From assembly GCA_964503145.1 (NCBI GenBank), contig CAZCYV010000013.1:1-64000 (forward strand): a stretch of 64,000 nt of DNA, written 5' to 3'. Below are positions 14,794 to 24,800 of this stretch, piece by piece. The position numbers and the translations under genes are program-made. This DNA comes from RBG-16-57-11 sp964503145 (GTDB lineage Bacteria > Chloroflexota > Anaerolineae > Anaerolineales > UBA4823). How positions within the stretch are numbered: the first letter of the stretch is position 1; each line of letters begins with the position of its first letter. The notes below the pieces were generated by a model. The model saw only the letters and a program-made list of their open reading frames with translations, was not told the origin of the DNA and did no database searches.

Positions 14794-16113
14794 ATGGAAC
14801 AGTTGACGCTATCGCCTCACAACAAGACCTTGTCCAAAGAGCGCCTGGTGTACCTGGTCACCAGCGACCAATCCTTTGGCGCCTTCCTCGCCCAGCAGAT
14901 CGGCCACTTCGGCTACTTCGTCCAGATTGTCAAAGACTTGAAAGGGTTGGAGCATGCCGTCGCCGAGCACATCTCCACCGCTATCCTGGTGGATCTGTCG
15001 GCGCTGGAAAAGCAGATGAGCGACGCCGAGTTGTTCGAGGGGGTCAAAGCCTTCCGTCAGGCCTCCATCCCGCTGATGTTCATCTCCGACCGAGACGATC
15101 AGACCACTCGCCTGAAAGCCATCCGCGCCGGCGGCAAGGCCTTCTTCGCCAGGCCGGTGGACACGGTGAGCCTGATCGACCGTCTGGACGAACTGACCTC
15201 GGTCGAGACGGTCGAGCCTTACCGCGTGCTAATCGTCGAAGACCAGGCGCCGATCGCCAACTACTACAAGATGGTGCTCAACATGGCAGGCATGGACGCC
15301 CAGGTGACCACCGACGCCACCAAAGTCTTGCAGCAGATGATCGAATACCACCCCGACCTGGTGCTGCTGGACCTGTACATGCCCGAAGTCAGCGGCGCCG
15401 AACTGGTAAAGGTGATCCGCCAGATGGAGGAGTTCGTCAGCATCCCCATCGTGTTCCTGTCCAGCGAGGACGACTTCAACAAGCAGATGGAGGCGATGAG
15501 CCTGGGCGGCGACGATTTCCTGACCAAGCCGATCAAGGCCTCGCACCTGGTGGCACTGGTCAAAAGCCGCCTGGAGCGCCTGAAGACGCTGCGCTCCTAC
15601 ATGGTGCGTGACAGCCTCACCGGCCTGCTCAACCATACCAGCTTTCGTAGCACCTTGATCCAGGAAGTCAACCGCTGCCGGCGGCAGAACGCCCGCCTAG
15701 CAGTGGCAATGCTGGATATCGACCTGTTCAAGCAGGTGAACGACACCTACGGCCATGCCGCCGGCGATAACGTGCTCAAGAGCCTGTCGCGGCTGCTCAA
15801 GCAGCGCCTGCGCAGGTCGGATATCATCGGGCGCTATGGCGGCGAAGAGTTCGTCGCCCTGCTGCTGGACGTGGACGCCGACCGCGCCTACCGCATCATG
15901 GACGAGATCCGCCAGCACTTTTCAGAGATCGAGCACTTCGCCACTAAGTCTGGCAGCCTGCACGTGACCTTTAGCTGCGGCATCGCCACCTATCCAGAGA
16001 TCACCGACCCCAAGCTGCTCAGCGATGCCGCCGACCAGGCGCTGTACGCCGCCAAGGCTGCCGGGCGCAACCGCATCGTCATCGCTCATCGGATATCGGA
16101 GCAGAACTCATGA
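14794..16113 (+). CDS. PleD-like diguanylate cyclase, REC-REC-GGDEF
   Basis: Protein of 439 residues. The first receiver-like domain (about 17-140) is diverged. The second (about 147-265) is intact: the acidic pocket VLIVEDQ, the phosphoacceptor Asp in LVLLDLYMPEVSG, and the conserved Lys in LTKPIKA. The GGDEF domain (about 270-435) has DSLTGLLNHTSF, LDIDLFKQVNDTYGH and the active motif GGEEF. RRSD sits five residues before GGEEF and matches the inhibitory I-site, so product feedback is likely. It makes c-di-GMP from two GTP, in the cytoplasm, when phosphorylated. The stop overlaps the next start (ATGA), so it is translated with the hybrid histidine kinase, a plausible phosphodonor. GAGGAG precedes the ATG. 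Confidence 0.93.
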   Translation: MEQLTLSPHNKTLSKERLVYLVTSDQSFGAFLAQQIGHFGYFVQIVKDLKGLEHAVAEHISTAILVDLSALEKQMSDAELFEGVKAFRQASIPLMFISDRDDQTTRLKAIRAGGKAFFARPVDTVSLIDRLDELTSVETVEPYRVLIVEDQAPIANYYKMVLNMAGMDAQVTTDATKVLQQMIEYHPDLVLLDLYMPEVSGAELVKVIRQMEEFVSIPIVFLSSEDDFNKQMEAMSLGGDDFLTKPIKASHLVALVKSRLERLKTLRSYMVRDSLTGLLNHTSFRSTLIQEVNRCRRQNARLAVAMLDIDLFKQVNDTYGHAAGDNVLKSLSRLLKQRLRRSDIIGRYGGEEFVALLLDVDADRAYRIMDEIRQHFSEIEHFATKSGSLHVTFSCGIATYPEITDPKLLSDAADQALYAAKAAGRNRIVIAHRISEQNS

Positions 16114-18167
16114 GCATCGAACGCTTGAACGTTTTACTGGTGGGGGATGACCTGGGGGCAATCAGCCGTATCCAGCGCCTGCTGGCCGCCTCCGAGGCGG
16201 CGCTGGATTCCGCCGAGAGCCTGGCGCTGGGGCTGCAGAAGGCCGCCCAAAACCGCTACCAGGCGCTGCTGCTGGACCTGGAGCTGGCCAAAAATCAGGG
16301 TCAGCAGGCGCTGCAAAGCTTCGCCGAACAGTTCCCAGAGCTGCCGATCATCGCTCTGGGCACCTTGGCCGACGAAGCCCTGGCTGCCCAGGCGGTACAA
16401 CGCGGCGCGCAAGATTACCTGCTCAAAGACATCCACCTCTCGCCAGACCCCGCCGGAAAGGCCCTGCTCATCCGCTCGATCCGCTACGCCATCGAGCGCA
16501 GCCGCATCCAGGCGGCGCTGCGCCAGGAGCGCGACATGGTGGAGCGGCGCATCCTGGGGCGCACTGCCGAGCTGAGCAACGCCAACGAGCAATTGAAGCG
16601 CGAGCTGGCCGAGCGTCGCCGTTACGAATTTATCGCCAACACCTCCAAAGATCCCATCAGCCTGATCGACCGCAACTACACCTACCAAGCGGTCAACGAC
16701 GGCTTCTGCCTGGCGCAGAACATGAAGCGCGAGGAGCTGATCGGCAAGACCATCGCTGATGTCTGGGGCCAGGAGGCCTTCGAAAACAAGATCAAACCTT
16801 ACCTGGACCGGGCGTTGGCCGGGTATGAGACGCAGTACGAAGGCTGGTTTCATTTCAAAACCCTGGGCTTCCGCTATTTCGAGGTCTTCTATAACCCCTT
16901 CTTCGACGCCGACCGCCAGGTGACGCACGTAGTAGTGGTCTCGCATGATGAGACCATCCGTGAGAAAGCCAAGGAGAGCCTGCGTCACCACAACCAGCGC
17001 CTGAGCATCCTGCGCGAGATCGACCACGCTATCATGGTCGCCCAATCGCCTGAGGACATCGTGCGCGTCGCCCTGCGCCATTTCGTGCGCCTGGTACCCT
17101 ACGACCGGGCGGATGTGATGCTCTTCTCACCGGATGGCAAATCGCTGATGACCATGATCACCGGCGGCGTCGAGGGCGAGGCCAAGATCAACCCCACCCA
17201 ACTGGCGGTGGACGACCTGCTGCAGAACGAGCAACTGCGCCAAGGCAAACCCTACATCGTCTACCGCTCGCAGCACACCGCCGAACTCTCCCCCTTCGGC
17301 AGTTACCTGCACCAGCGCGGCGTGCGCTCGTATTTCATCGTCCCGCTGCACGCCGATCGCAAGCTGCTCGGCGTTCTGAGCGTCAGCTCCTTCGACGTGG
17401 ACACCTTCTTGCCTAGCCACATTGAGGATGCGCTGGCGATCAGCGTCCCGCTCACCCTGCTGATCAAGAACGCCCAACTCCTGGAGCAGCTTCGCACGGC
17501 CAACGAGCGCCTGCTCAGTCTGACCTCGCACCTGGTGTCGGCACAGGAAGATGAGCGCCGCCGCCTGTCCCTGGAGTTGCATGACGAGGCCGGACAATCG
17601 CTCACCGCCCTGAAGCTCAACCTGGAACTGCTGCAGGCCGAGCTTCCGGCCGAGATGCCTCGCGCCCAGGCGCGGCTTGCAGAGGCCATCTCCCTCACCG
17701 AGAGGACGATGAACGACCTGCGCGCCCTGGCTTACAACCTGCGCCCGCCGGCGATCGACGCCGTCGGCCTGAGCCAGACCCTGCAGGATTACTGTCAGCG
17801 CGTGGCGCGCCAGACCCACATCCAGATCAGCTATTGGGATAACCTGCCGCCCGACCTACCCGGCCACATCCAGCTCAGCCTGTACCGCTTGGTGCAGGAG
17901 GCGCTGACCAACATCGTCAGGCACTCCGGCGCTTCGCAGGCCGAAGTGCGCCTGGAGTGCAACGGCCAGCAGATCCTGGCGCATATCGCCGACAACGGCC
18001 GCGGCTTCAATCCGAATTTGTCCACTGCGCCGGACATCTCCAGAGGCTTGGGGCTGATCGGCATTCGCGACCGCATGCAGGCGCTGGGCGGCGAATTCGA
18101 GACCGTTTCCCGCCCCGGCGAAGGCACCCGCCTGATCGCCCGCATCCCCTTGCAGGAGGCTGCGTGA
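16110..18167 (+). CDS. Hybrid histidine kinase, REC-PAS-GAF-HisKA_3-HATPase
   Basis: Protein of 685 residues with no transmembrane helix. Domains in order: receiver (6-130, phosphoacceptor in ALLLDLEL), a charged linker helix (130-175), PAS (175-290, beginning YEFIANTSKDPISLIDRNYT), GAF (about 300-455), HisKA_3 (about 480-545, with the phospho-His in RRRLSLELHDEAGQSLTALK) and HATPase_c (about 590-685, with QEALTNIVRHS, DNGRGF and GLGLIGIRDRMQALGG). The HisKA_3 type normally partners NarL/LuxR-type regulators, and exactly such a gene follows with a 4-bp GTGA overlap. The upstream overlap with the diguanylate cyclase makes this a three-gene signalling operon. The soluble PAS and GAF sensors suggest an internal signal. 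Confidence 0.93.
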   Translation: MSIERLNVLLVGDDLGAISRIQRLLAASEAALDSAESLALGLQKAAQNRYQALLLDLELAKNQGQQALQSFAEQFPELPIIALGTLADEALAAQAVQRGAQDYLLKDIHLSPDPAGKALLIRSIRYAIERSRIQAALRQERDMVERRILGRTAELSNANEQLKRELAERRRYEFIANTSKDPISLIDRNYTYQAVNDGFCLAQNMKREELIGKTIADVWGQEAFENKIKPYLDRALAGYETQYEGWFHFKTLGFRYFEVFYNPFFDADRQVTHVVVVSHDETIREKAKESLRHHNQRLSILREIDHAIMVAQSPEDIVRVALRHFVRLVPYDRADVMLFSPDGKSLMTMITGGVEGEAKINPTQLAVDDLLQNEQLRQGKPYIVYRSQHTAELSPFGSYLHQRGVRSYFIVPLHADRKLLGVLSVSSFDVDTFLPSHIEDALAISVPLTLLIKNAQLLEQLRTANERLLSLTSHLVSAQEDERRRLSLELHDEAGQSLTALKLNLELLQAELPAEMPRAQARLAEAISLTERTMNDLRALAYNLRPPAIDAVGLSQTLQDYCQRVARQTHIQISYWDNLPPDLPGHIQLSLYRLVQEALTNIVRHSGASQAEVRLECNGQQILAHIADNGRGFNPNLSTAPDISRGLGLIGIRDRMQALGGEFETVSRPGEGTRLIARIPLQEAA

Positions 18168-18817
18168 TCCGCGTAGTCATCGCCGACGATCATCACCTGG
18201 TACGCCAGGGTATCCGCGCCCTGCTGGAGAAGCAGGCGCATATCCAGGTGATTGGCGAAGCGCGGGATGGCCAGGAGGCGCTGAACCTGACCCAAAGCTT
18301 GAAGCCTGACGTGTTGGTGTTGGATATCAACCTGCCCTGCATTAACGGAATCGAGGTGGTCAGGCGGGTGCGCAGTGAGGGGCTGCCCACCGAAGTGTTG
18401 ATCCTCTCGATGTACGATGACGAGTCGCTGGTCAAGCGGGCTTTGCGCAACGGCGCCCGCGGCTACGTCCTGAAGAAATCCATCAGCGAGGAGCTTTTCA
18501 CAGCCATCGCCGCCGCCAGTACCCGCAGGACGTATCTCAGCCCGGAACTGCAGGACATCCTTCAGAATGGCGCGCTGCCGCCCAACGGCTCTTCTGCCCC
18601 GGTGGATGAGTTCGAACGCCTGACGGCGCGTGAACGCGAAGTGTGTCAGCTCATCGCCGAGGGCAATACCAATCAAGAAATCGCTCAACGCCTGGGGATC
18701 AGCATCAAGACGGTGGAAAAGCATCGGGCAAGTTTGATGGAAAAGCTCAACGTGCAAGATGTGGCCGGCCTGATCCGTGAAGCCATCCGGCACAACCTCA
18801 TTTTTATCGAAAGATGA
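18164..18817 (+). CDS. NarL/FixJ-family response regulator
   Basis: Protein of 217 residues. I start at GTG 18164, which has AGGAGG seven bases upstream and overlaps the kinase stop as GTGA; it gives the standard start VIRVVIADDHHLVRQGI. The receiver domain (1-120) has the phosphoacceptor in VLVLDINLPCINGIEVV and the conserved Lys in YVLKKSI. The LuxR-type helix-turn-helix (about 145-210) reads LTAREREVCQLIAEGNTNQE, then IAQRLGISIKTVEKHRASLM. It should be phosphorylated by the adjacent HisKA_3 kinase and bind DNA as a dimer. The palindrome shared by both downstream subtilase promoters is a candidate site, but this is inference. Confidence 0.93.
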   Translation: MIRVVIADDHHLVRQGIRALLEKQAHIQVIGEARDGQEALNLTQSLKPDVLVLDINLPCINGIEVVRRVRSEGLPTEVLILSMYDDESLVKRALRNGARGYVLKKSISEELFTAIAAASTRRTYLSPELQDILQNGALPPNGSSAPVDEFERLTAREREVCQLIAEGNTNQEIAQRLGISIKTVEKHRASLMEKLNVQDVAGLIREAIRHNLIFIER

Positions 18818-18836
18818 TCCTCAAAAGGTGGCTCTC

Positions 18837-21800
18837 ATGAATGCTTGTCCCTTTTGCGGCTTTCAAAACCCCGAAGATATTCATATTTGTCTGCGCTGCG
18901 CTGCAACTCTGAACCGCAATTGCCCCCAATGCGGCGCTAACGTGCCGGCCGGCAACCGTTTTTGCGGTCAGTGCGGGGCGCGCGTGGAAGAGACGAACCC
19001 GCTCAAGAACAAGGAGACGGGCGCCCAGGGCGGAGAAAACCTGCAAGACCGCATGCTGAAAGACCTGCGCGCCCGGATGCCCGCTAGCCTGGCGACCAAA
19101 ATGGCCCAGGCTTCGACCGAGATGCTGGGACAGCGCAGAGAAGTGACTGTGCTGTTCGTGGATATCGCCAATTTCACCCCGGCCTCCCAGATCCTGGATA
19201 GCGAAGACCTGTATCTGGCCACCGATGAAATCATGCACCTGCTGGTGGACGCGGTTTACCAGTTCGAAGGCGTGATCGATAAGTTCACCGGCGACGGCCT
19301 GATGGCGCTGTTTGGCATCCCACTGAACCATGAAAACGACCCCGAGCGAGCGGTGCGCGCCGCTTTGCAAATGCAGCAATCCCTGAACGATCAGCGCCAG
19401 GCGCTCCAAGAACGCTATCATTTCGATTTTCAAATCCGCATTGGGATCAACACCGGCTCGGTCATCGCTGGTTACCTGGGCAGCCAGCAGCACCTGGAGT
19501 ACACCGTGATCGGCGATACGGTGAATCTGGCCTCGCGGCTGGAGACGTTCGCTCAACCCGGCTCCATTCTAGTCAGCTTCAGCACCTACCAGCGCACGCG
19601 GCCAATCTTCGAGTACCAGGCGCTGCCGCCGCTGGACCTGAAAGGCTTCGCCATCCCGATTCAGGCCTATCAACCCACCGGCTTGCGCGCCAGGCCGGGA
19701 CAGGTGCGCGGCCTGCCCGGCTTACAGGTGCCAATGATCGGCCGCAGCGACGATCTCGAGCGGCTAATCCAGGTGTACAAACAGGTGGCGGCGGAGAGGA
19801 ACAGCCGCATCGCCCTGATCAGCGGCGACGCCGGCATCGGGAAATCCCGCCTGATCGCCGAGTTCCGCAACCAGCTCAGCGGCCAGGCGGTCAACATCTA
19901 CCAGGGCACCTGCGCCGCCTACATGCGCATCACCCCCTACCGGGTGGTGGCCGACATCCTGCGCAACCTGATCCATGTCTCCGAACTGGATGAAGGCAAA
20001 ATCCAGCGCGAAGCGTTGCAACAGCACATGGAGCAACTCGGCCTGGCTCAGGCCGACATCCTGCCCTACCTGCTGGAGGTGCTTGGCCTGCTGCGCGCCG
20101 ACCCCGTCCTGGAGGTGCGCATCAAACTGCTCGAGCCATCCATGCTGCAGCGCCAAACCCATCTGGCGCTGCGCACGCTGCTGGTAGCCGAAGCCCGACT
20201 TGCGCCCACCGTGCTGATCTTCGACGATCTGCACTGGGTCGATCCGGCCTCGCGCCAGTTCATCGAGAACCTGTGTCAATCGCTCGAAGATGTGCCCATC
20301 TTGATGATCCTGGTGGCGCGCGAATTCGAGAAGCACGACGACGCCCGCCAGATTTACATGGCGGCGAGCAAACACGCCCAATCGCCGATGGAGATCGAGT
20401 TGCAACCGCTCTCCAAGATCGACTCGCGCCTGCTGGTGGATCAATTGATCCAGGAGACCACCGCCAAGGCCAAAGCGATCAAGACCACCATCGTCAATCG
20501 CGCTGGCGGCAATCCCTACTACACCGAGGAGCTGGTGCGCATCCTGATGGATCATGGCGGGCTGGTGCAAGAGGACGGCGTCTGGCACGTCACCGCTCAG
20601 GCCGACGAATTGATCCAGGAAGTCCCCGGTACGTTGCAGGATCTGATCCTGGCGCGTTTCGACCGCTTGCCCGATCACCTGCGCCAGACGCTGCAAAAAG
20701 CCTCCACCCTGGGGCAATCCTTCGCCATCACCCTGCTGCAGATCTTCGCTCAGGAGGAGCCAGAAACGCTGCGGATGAACCTGGCGGAGCTGGAAAAGCG
20801 CAACTTCCTGATCCACGCCCATTTTGGCAACGAAGAGGGCTATCTTTTCAAGCATCCTCTGCTGCAGGAAACGATCTACAACACGTTGATGAAGCGCGAT
20901 CTGCGCAAGTTCCATTACCAGATCGCCCTGGCAATCGAGAGCGGCGAGCACTGGCTGCCCGGGGAGCGCGATGAAATCCTGGCGCACCATTACGCCGAAA
21001 GCACCGCCCCCTTGAAGGCTATTCCCTACCTGCTCGCCTCAGCGGAAAAAGCCTCCCAAAACTTCGCCAACGAGAGCGTGGTGCAGCTCTACTGCCGGGC
21101 GCTCTCCCTGATGGAGACCTCGCCCGAAGTGACGCTGCAGCAGATCGACCAGGCGCGCATCGGCCTGGGCCGGGCGCTCAAGTTCACCGGCGCTATCGAA
21201 GAGGCTGCCCAGATGCTCAACGAGGTGGTGGAGCGCCTCTTGGCGTTGGAAACCGGCCTTTTGATGCGAGACCCCGAAATGTTGCGCCTGCTGGTCGAAG
21301 GGCTGCGCGAGCTTTCGGATATCCGCGCCCGCGAGAACAATCTGGATACTGCCGTGCAGTTGCTCCGCGCCGGGCTGGATCTGCTGGGCGATGCGGGACG
21401 CCAGGATTATCCTACTTTCTGGCGCCGACTGGCCGACCGCCTGGCCTGGGTGTATTTCCGCCAGGGCAAGCTGGACGAAGCCTACAACCTGGCCGACCTG
21501 GCGCTGCTGGACGTCAAATCCTGGGAGATGGAGGACCCGATCACCGTCGCCTCGCTGTGGAACACCATTGGCGGCGTGTACTACACCCGCTCCCGGCTGA
21601 ACGAAGCCATCGAAAGCGTCGAGCGCAGCCTGCAAATCTACAAAGACCTGAACTACCATTGGGGGATGGCGGTTGCGCTGAACAACCTGGGTATCCTGAA
21701 CTTCGCCTTCGGCAAGTGGGAAGAGGCGGTGAATCACCTGGAGCAAGCCGATCGCCTGCGCAGCGAGTACGGCAACGATCCCGAGCGCCCGATCAACCTC

Positions 21801-24800
21801 AAGAACCTGGGCGAAGTGCTGGTGGCTTTGGGCGATTACGCCCGGGCGCGGGTCAAGATGGAAACCAGCCGCAGCATCAGCGAACGCCTGGGGATGGACC
21901 TGGCCAAGACTTATGCCGAGCTGGGGTTGTGCCACCTGGCGCTGAAAGAGGAAAATTTCACCCTGGCGCAGAGCCACCTGAGCAACGCCAGCCAGCTAAT
22001 CGAGAGCAGCGACCAGGAAAGCGACCGCGCCTGCATTTTCTACACCTTGAAGGCGATGGTCGAAGCTCAGCTGGGCAACCTCTCGCAGGCGCTTGAAGCG
22101 GCCCAGAAAGCGCTGCAGATCGCCGAACGCAGCGGCTTTGTCGGCGAAACCACCGATGCCTTGCGCGGGCTGGGCATGACTTATCGCCTGCTGCAGCAAT
22201 TCGAGCTGGCCGAAACCCATTTGCAGAAAGCGATCCGCGTGGCCCAAACGCGCAACGACCGCTACAGCGAAGCCGAGGCGATCTTCGAATTGGGACTGGT
22301 GTACGAGAAATGGAGCCAGAGCGACCTTTCCCGCAGCGCCTGGCTGCTGAAGCAGGCCGAATTCAGCCTGGACAAAGCCATCGCCATCTACGAGAACCTG
22401 GGAGCGAAGCAAGACCTGCGCCGCGCCCGCAGCGCCCGCGCCAGCCTGCCCTCCGCCCAGACGATAGGAATCAGCCAGGAAGATAGCGCAGAAGTCTCTG
22501 CCCAGGTCGCCCGCCTGCGCGCCCGCCTGGGCCTCCCCGAAGGCGAATGGTACCAGGCGGTGGTATTATCTATCCTGCTCTCCCCCAATCAGGACGAAGA
22601 TGAAGAGCTGATCTTCGAGACAATCACCTTCCTGACCCCCTCGCTGGTGGATATGATCCAGGAGAACGGCGGCCAGGCAATCCGCCTGCCTGATGGCATC
22701 ACCGCCATCTTCGGAGCGCCCATCGCCCACGAAGATGACCCCGAACGAGCTGTCGAAACAGCGATGCAATTGCTCAATTTCTACAATGAGATTTACTTGC
22801 GCACCCAGCTGCCGGTCACCCTGCGCTTGGGGATGGCGATGGGCAAGATCGTCGCCGGCAGCAGCGACCTGGAAAGCGAATTCCTGGCGGCCGGCGAGCC
22901 GCTGCAATTCGCCCGGGCGATCGCCGAAGCATCCAATCCCGCCCGCCTGTGGGTCAGCCAGGCGGTGCGCAACGCCACCGCCTTCCGCTTCGACTTCACG
23001 CCCGTCGCCGCCGACCTACAGGAGCATCCCACAGATCAACCCTTGTTCCAATTGGAGGGATTGCGAGAGCAGATCCTGCCGGTGCGCGGCTTGATCGGCC
23101 TGAAGACCGCTTTCGTCGGCCGCAAGAGCGAGCTGGCGCAGATGCACCAGATGGCGAATAACCTGAAACAAGGCTACGGCGGGCTGGTCTGGCTGGAGGG
23201 CGACGCCGGCATCGGCAAGAGCCGCCTGATGCGCGAGTTCACCGCCCAGATGGCCGGGCAGCACTATCTGATCTGGCGCGGCGCGTGCATCGCCCGCCGC
23301 TCCGACACCGCCTTCTCACTGTTCTCCGACCTGCTCTCCAATCTGTTGGATATCCAACCCAACTTCACCCCTTCCCAGATCTACACCCAGATCGACGCCC
23401 GCCTCAAACGCTGGCCCGAAGAGTTGCAAGAAATCCGGCCCTTCCTGCAGCTACTGGTCGGGGTGCAACCCAGCGGCTCGCAGGCGGAGCGGGTGATCGA
23501 ACTCGAGCCCGAGCAACTCCGCCGCCAGACCTTCGTCGCGTTACATCGCCTGATCAGCGTCCTGGCGGCGCAGCAGCCCATTGTCATGATCCTGGATGAT
23601 GTGCAATGGATCGACTCGACCTCTGCGGACCTGCTGCTGTACCTCTCTCACCTGATGGTCAACCAGCCGGTGCTGTTCATCTGCGCCCAGCGGCAGGGGG
23701 AAATCAGCCCTTACGAACGCACCCTGGCGCGCACCCGACAGATCCATCAGGATCAATACCTGGAGATCTCGATCAAGCCGCTGACGCTGGAAGAATGCCG
23801 CACGCTGCTGAACGAATTCCTCTCCACCGCCGAAGTCCCTGAAGCGCTCAAATCGCTGATCGTCCACCAGAGCGGCGGCAACCCCTATTTCATCGAGGAA
23901 TTCGTGCGCATGCTCCTGGAGCAAGACTACCTGCGGTTGGTGCGCGGCCGCCTGGAGGTCAACCAGGAGCTGCCGATGAGCAAGCTGGCGATCCCGGTGT
24001 CGCTGGAATCGTTGATCCGCGCCCGCGTGGATTCGCTGCACGCCTCCGCCCGACAACTGCTCCAGGTGGCTGCGGTGATCGGGCAGCGCTTCACCCGCGG
24101 CTTGCTGATGGATGTGGCCGCGCAGGAGAATATCGACGCCCATCTGGAGCAACTGCGCACGCGAGGCATGCTCAGCCTGGACGCCGCGACGGGCTTTTGG
24201 GAGTTCAGTCATCCGATGATCGAGGCCATCGTCTATAACACGGTGCTGCGCGCCCAGCGACGCATCCTGCACAGCCGCACCGCCGCCGCCCTGGAAGCGC
24301 AATGGCGCGGCAACGAAAGCGAACACGCCGAGGACCTGGCCTACCACTACCGCAAAGCCGAAGATTACAACAAGGCCTTATACTATCTGATCCTGGCAGG
24401 AGAGCGCGCCGCCGCCCGTCATGCTAACGAGACCGCCGTCAATTACTTCGAACAAGCCTCTGATCTGCTCAGCGCAGTGCCCACCGCCAGCGACGAACTG
24501 CGCTACCGTATTGCCTATGGGCTGGGCGAGGTTTACCAGTTCGTAGGCAAATTCGAAGCCTCCATCGCCGTGCTGAACGCCAGCGAAGACCTGATGCGCC
24601 AGGGGCAGCTCACTCCGGCGCAGCGGGCCAGCTTGCACCGCTGCCTGGGGGACACCCTGCGCAAGACCAGCGATTATGAGCAGGCAATCCAAGCCCTCAA
24701 TCAGGCGCTGGAAATTATCGGCAGCGCGTCGCAGCAGGAGGCGGCCGAAGAAGCCGCCAGGGTTTACGTCAGCCTGGGCTGGAGTTACTTCATGCAGGCC